Source: Chthoniobacter flavus (GTDB taxonomy: Bacteria > Verrucomicrobiota > Verrucomicrobiia > Chthoniobacterales > DYNR01). From it: a stretch of 8,161 nt of DNA. The stretch covers positions 1 to 8,161 of the forward strand of contig DYNR01000101.1 in NCBI GenBank assembly GCA_020720945.1, read 5' to 3'. The notes under the pieces were generated by a model that did not search any database, was not told where the DNA came from, and saw only the letters and a list, made by a program, of their open reading frames with translations. This document shows, piece by piece, positions 6,992-8,161 of the stretch (within the stretch, counting starts at the first letter, position 1; each line of letters opens with the position of its first letter). The position numbers and the translations under genes are program-made.

Positions 6992-7222
6992 ATGACTAGC
7001 GGTTCTGATGATATATTCAGTGTCTTCGGTCACTCGTTGCGAGAGCGGCGAAAGGCACTTGGTCTGTCTCAAGAGGAACTCGCTTTTCGCTGCGATTTAG
7101 ACCGGACTTATGTTTCTGGTCTCGAACGAGGGAAACGAAATCCCACGCTGAAAGTCTTGTCGGTTGTTGCCCAACAACTCGACATCAGCCTAAGTGATTT
7201 ATTGCTTTCTATCAAAAAATAA
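6992..7222 (+). CDS. Controller (C) protein of a restriction-modification system, XRE-family HTH
   Basis: This 76-aa DNA-binding protein is almost entirely one Cro/CI-type helix-turn-helix domain. SQEELAFRC (26-34) is the first HTH helix and DRTYVSGLERG (37-47) the recognition helix, followed by KRNPTL and a dimerising region (about 53-74). Length and the DRTYVSGLERGKRNPTL signature match C proteins such as those of the AhdI and Esp1396I systems, and a C-box sits directly upstream. Known C proteins switch their own operon from activation to repression, so endonuclease appears late after entry into a new cell. No Shine-Dalgarno sequence precedes the ATG and the predicted transcript start is about 9 nt upstream, so translation is probably leaderless or nearly so, as in several C genes. 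The endonuclease gene starts 10 nt after its stop. Base composition is far more AT-rich than in secG-nadB, suggesting transfer. A phage-type regulator is the alternative, disfavoured by context. Confidence 0.9.
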   Translation: MTSGSDDIFSVFGHSLRERRKALGLSQEELAFRCDLDRTYVSGLERGKRNPTLKVLSVVAQQLDISLSDLLLSIKK

Positions 7223-7226
7223 GGGA
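7221..7226 (+). promoter_or_regulatory. Shine-Dalgarno sequence of the endonuclease gene
   Basis: AAGGGA lies 6 nt before ATG 7233 and overlaps the TAA stop of the C gene. It supports 7233 as the start rather than the in-frame ATG at 7194, which lies inside the C gene and would add 13 residues that mirror it. A strong ribosome site here, with none for the C gene, fits a dicistronic C-R transcript. Confidence 0.75.
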
Positions 7227-7232
7227 ATTTCG

Positions 7233-8150
7233 ATGACAAAGATCAGTAAGAAGGAAGTTAGATATCACACAAAGGCATCGGAAAAATATATCGATGTACT
7301 CTTTTACTACGAAAGTTCTTTTCAATACGAAACATCAATACCTCTGGAGTATCGGCGAACTGGAACAGAGATTTCCGACGATGGTATAGATGCATACCTT
7401 GCTAAGGTCTATGAAGAGGTTAAGCCGAGCTGTTGGCAGGAATGGAGGAAGGAACAAAAAGATTTCTGGGATCAAAAGCCGGGAGCTAAGGTGACGAGAC
7501 CGTTCTTTGAAAAACTTGCCGAGGAATTTACTTGGTATTGCGTTTCTTGTATGTTGCCACCGAACCCAAATTGGGCCAAAAGAATACAAGAAATCAAGCA
7601 GTGTGGATACACTTTGGCTACTAAAACGAACCGCCATTGCGAGAGTTGCGGGAAAAAGACGACTCAACTGATTTTAGTGCCTCTTAGGCGGGGTGGTATC
7701 ACTGGCTATGAAACATGGACTCCCAAGTTGCGTAGTCGCATTGTTCATCTTCTGGAATCCTTCGATGCATTTGAAGCGAAGAAAACACGGAAGGAAAGCC
7801 TGTTGCCTGACCACAAGTTTCCCGAAATCCGATGGGATGCCGCTACTAAGCGAGACTCACTTGAGGGCATTTCCGACCAGAAGATCAGGGAAGACTTCCA
7901 ATTGCTTTCAAACCAACGGAATCAACAGAAACGAGAAGTTTGTCGCAATTGCTTTCAGACAGGGGAACGAGGTGTAGTTTACGGCATCCCGTTTTTCTAT
8001 GAAGGCAACAAAACTTGGGACTCGTCAATTCCAGTGAAAGGAAAAGCTGCTGAGAAAGGTTGCACTGGCTGCGGTTGGTATGACATCAATGCTTGGCGGA
8101 GTAAACTAAAGGAACATCTCAAGACGGTTGAGTGTCCAGTTCATCAGTGA
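7233..8150 (+). CDS. Putative type II restriction endonuclease, HNH-like with zinc-binding cysteine pairs
   Basis: I do not recognise this 305-aa protein by name. Its position directly behind a C gene under a C-box makes a restriction endonuclease the best reading. The sequence shows four CxxC pairs: C103/C106, C136/C139 (HCESCGKK), C237/C240 (REVCRNC) and C277/C280 (GCTGCGWYD). Between the second and third lies a plausible HNH core: LPDHKFPEIRWD (191-202; D193, H194) and FQLLSNQRNQQK (222-233), which resembles the family pattern LC..CN..K with N230 and K233. Conserved-looking aromatic and glycine segments follow (GVVYGIPFFYEG 247-258). Zinc Cys4 sites flanking an HNH fold are known in PacI and Hpy99I. 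No clear PD-(D/E)xK motif is seen. Recognition sequence, cleavage pattern and partner methylase are unknown; none is in the window. Composition is AT-rich, like the C gene and unlike secG-nadB. HNH assignment is inference; endonuclease role is moderately sure. Confidence 0.72.
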   Translation: MTKISKKEVRYHTKASEKYIDVLFYYESSFQYETSIPLEYRRTGTEISDDGIDAYLAKVYEEVKPSCWQEWRKEQKDFWDQKPGAKVTRPFFEKLAEEFTWYCVSCMLPPNPNWAKRIQEIKQCGYTLATKTNRHCESCGKKTTQLILVPLRRGGITGYETWTPKLRSRIVHLLESFDAFEAKKTRKESLLPDHKFPEIRWDAATKRDSLEGISDQKIREDFQLLSNQRNQQKREVCRNCFQTGERGVVYGIPFFYEGNKTWDSSIPVKGKAAEKGCTGCGWYDINAWRSKLKEHLKTVECPVHQ

Positions 8151-8159
8151 CCGGACACT
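8131..8159. terminator. Inverted repeat across the endonuclease stop, possible terminator stem
   Basis: AGTGTCC (8131-8137) is an exact inverted copy of GGACACT (8153-8159). Inside, GT/AC may add two pairs after an A-C mismatch, leaving a 9-nt loop. The right arm begins 3 nt after the TGA stop. A T-run, needed to call an intrinsic terminator, would lie beyond the window edge. It could equally be a bidirectional terminator between convergent endonuclease and methylase genes. Confidence 0.4.
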
Positions 8160-8161
8160 AG

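Noticed and set aside
7194..7232. Earlier in-frame ATG for the endonuclease inside the C gene
   Set aside because: It has no ribosome site and its 13 residues just mirror the C gene; ATG 7233 has AAGGGA at 6-nt spacing.
7335..7667. 110-aa minus-strand frame opposite the endonuclease
   Set aside because: Antisense to a better-supported gene, no ribosome site or motif found.
7800..7870. PD-(D/E)xK nuclease motif in the endonuclease around PEIRWDAATKRDS
   Set aside because: The acidic spacing does not give a D/E-x-K after a PD; the DH and N..K residues between cysteine pairs fit an HNH core better.
1..8161. CRISPR array, tRNA, rRNA or transposase
   Set aside because: No regularly spaced direct repeats, cloverleaf, rRNA core or transposase-like protein seen on either strand.

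Overview
The window looks like a bacterial chromosome, most likely Verrucomicrobiota and perhaps Opitutae-like. That assignment is an impression from the SecG sequence, the coding style and a TTTGGAG-type intergenic palindrome; no rRNA or tRNA is present to test it. Two regions differ clearly in base composition: about 1-6540 is GC-rich, and about 6830-8161 is much more AT-rich.

Region 1 (42-6539, all minus strand) is a compact five-gene run read from right to left: secG, panC, nadB, aroE and a large hybrid two-component protein. Gaps are about 33 nt (secG to panC), a 4-nt ATGA overlap (panC to nadB), about 35 nt (nadB to aroE) and 17 nt (aroE to the hybrid kinase), so one transcript is likely. 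The three biosynthetic genes supply pantothenate (coenzyme A), NAD and shikimate/aromatic amino acids, and their catalytic residues are intact. SecG carries a long Pro/Ala-rich tail. The last gene encodes a soluble protein with a GAF-like region, HisKA, an ATPase-like domain, two receivers and HPt. All the phospho-acceptor residues are intact, but the N, G1 and G2 boxes of its ATPase domain are replaced, so it looks like a pseudokinase phosphorelay scaffold.

Region 2 (6540-6991) is a 452-nt gap between divergent genes. Its first half holds a row of palindromes at 6654-6758 that looks like a dispersed REP-type repeat. Its second half is AT-rich and ends in a typical controller-protein C-box (6945-6970) abutting a perfect TATAAT at 6971-6976.

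Region 3 (6992-8150, plus strand) is a controller-restriction gene pair: a 76-aa XRE-family C protein on an apparently leaderless transcript, then a 305-aa protein with four CxxC pairs and an HNH-like core, read here as a type II restriction endonuclease of unknown specificity. No methyltransferase lies in the window. The upstream neighbour is secG, so a partner methylase should lie just past 8161. An inverted repeat spanning the end of the endonuclease gene may be the stem of a terminator. The C protein would bind the C-box to activate and then repress its own promoter, delaying endonuclease production until methylation protects a new host. The base composition suggests this module was acquired horizontally and inserted upstream of secG.
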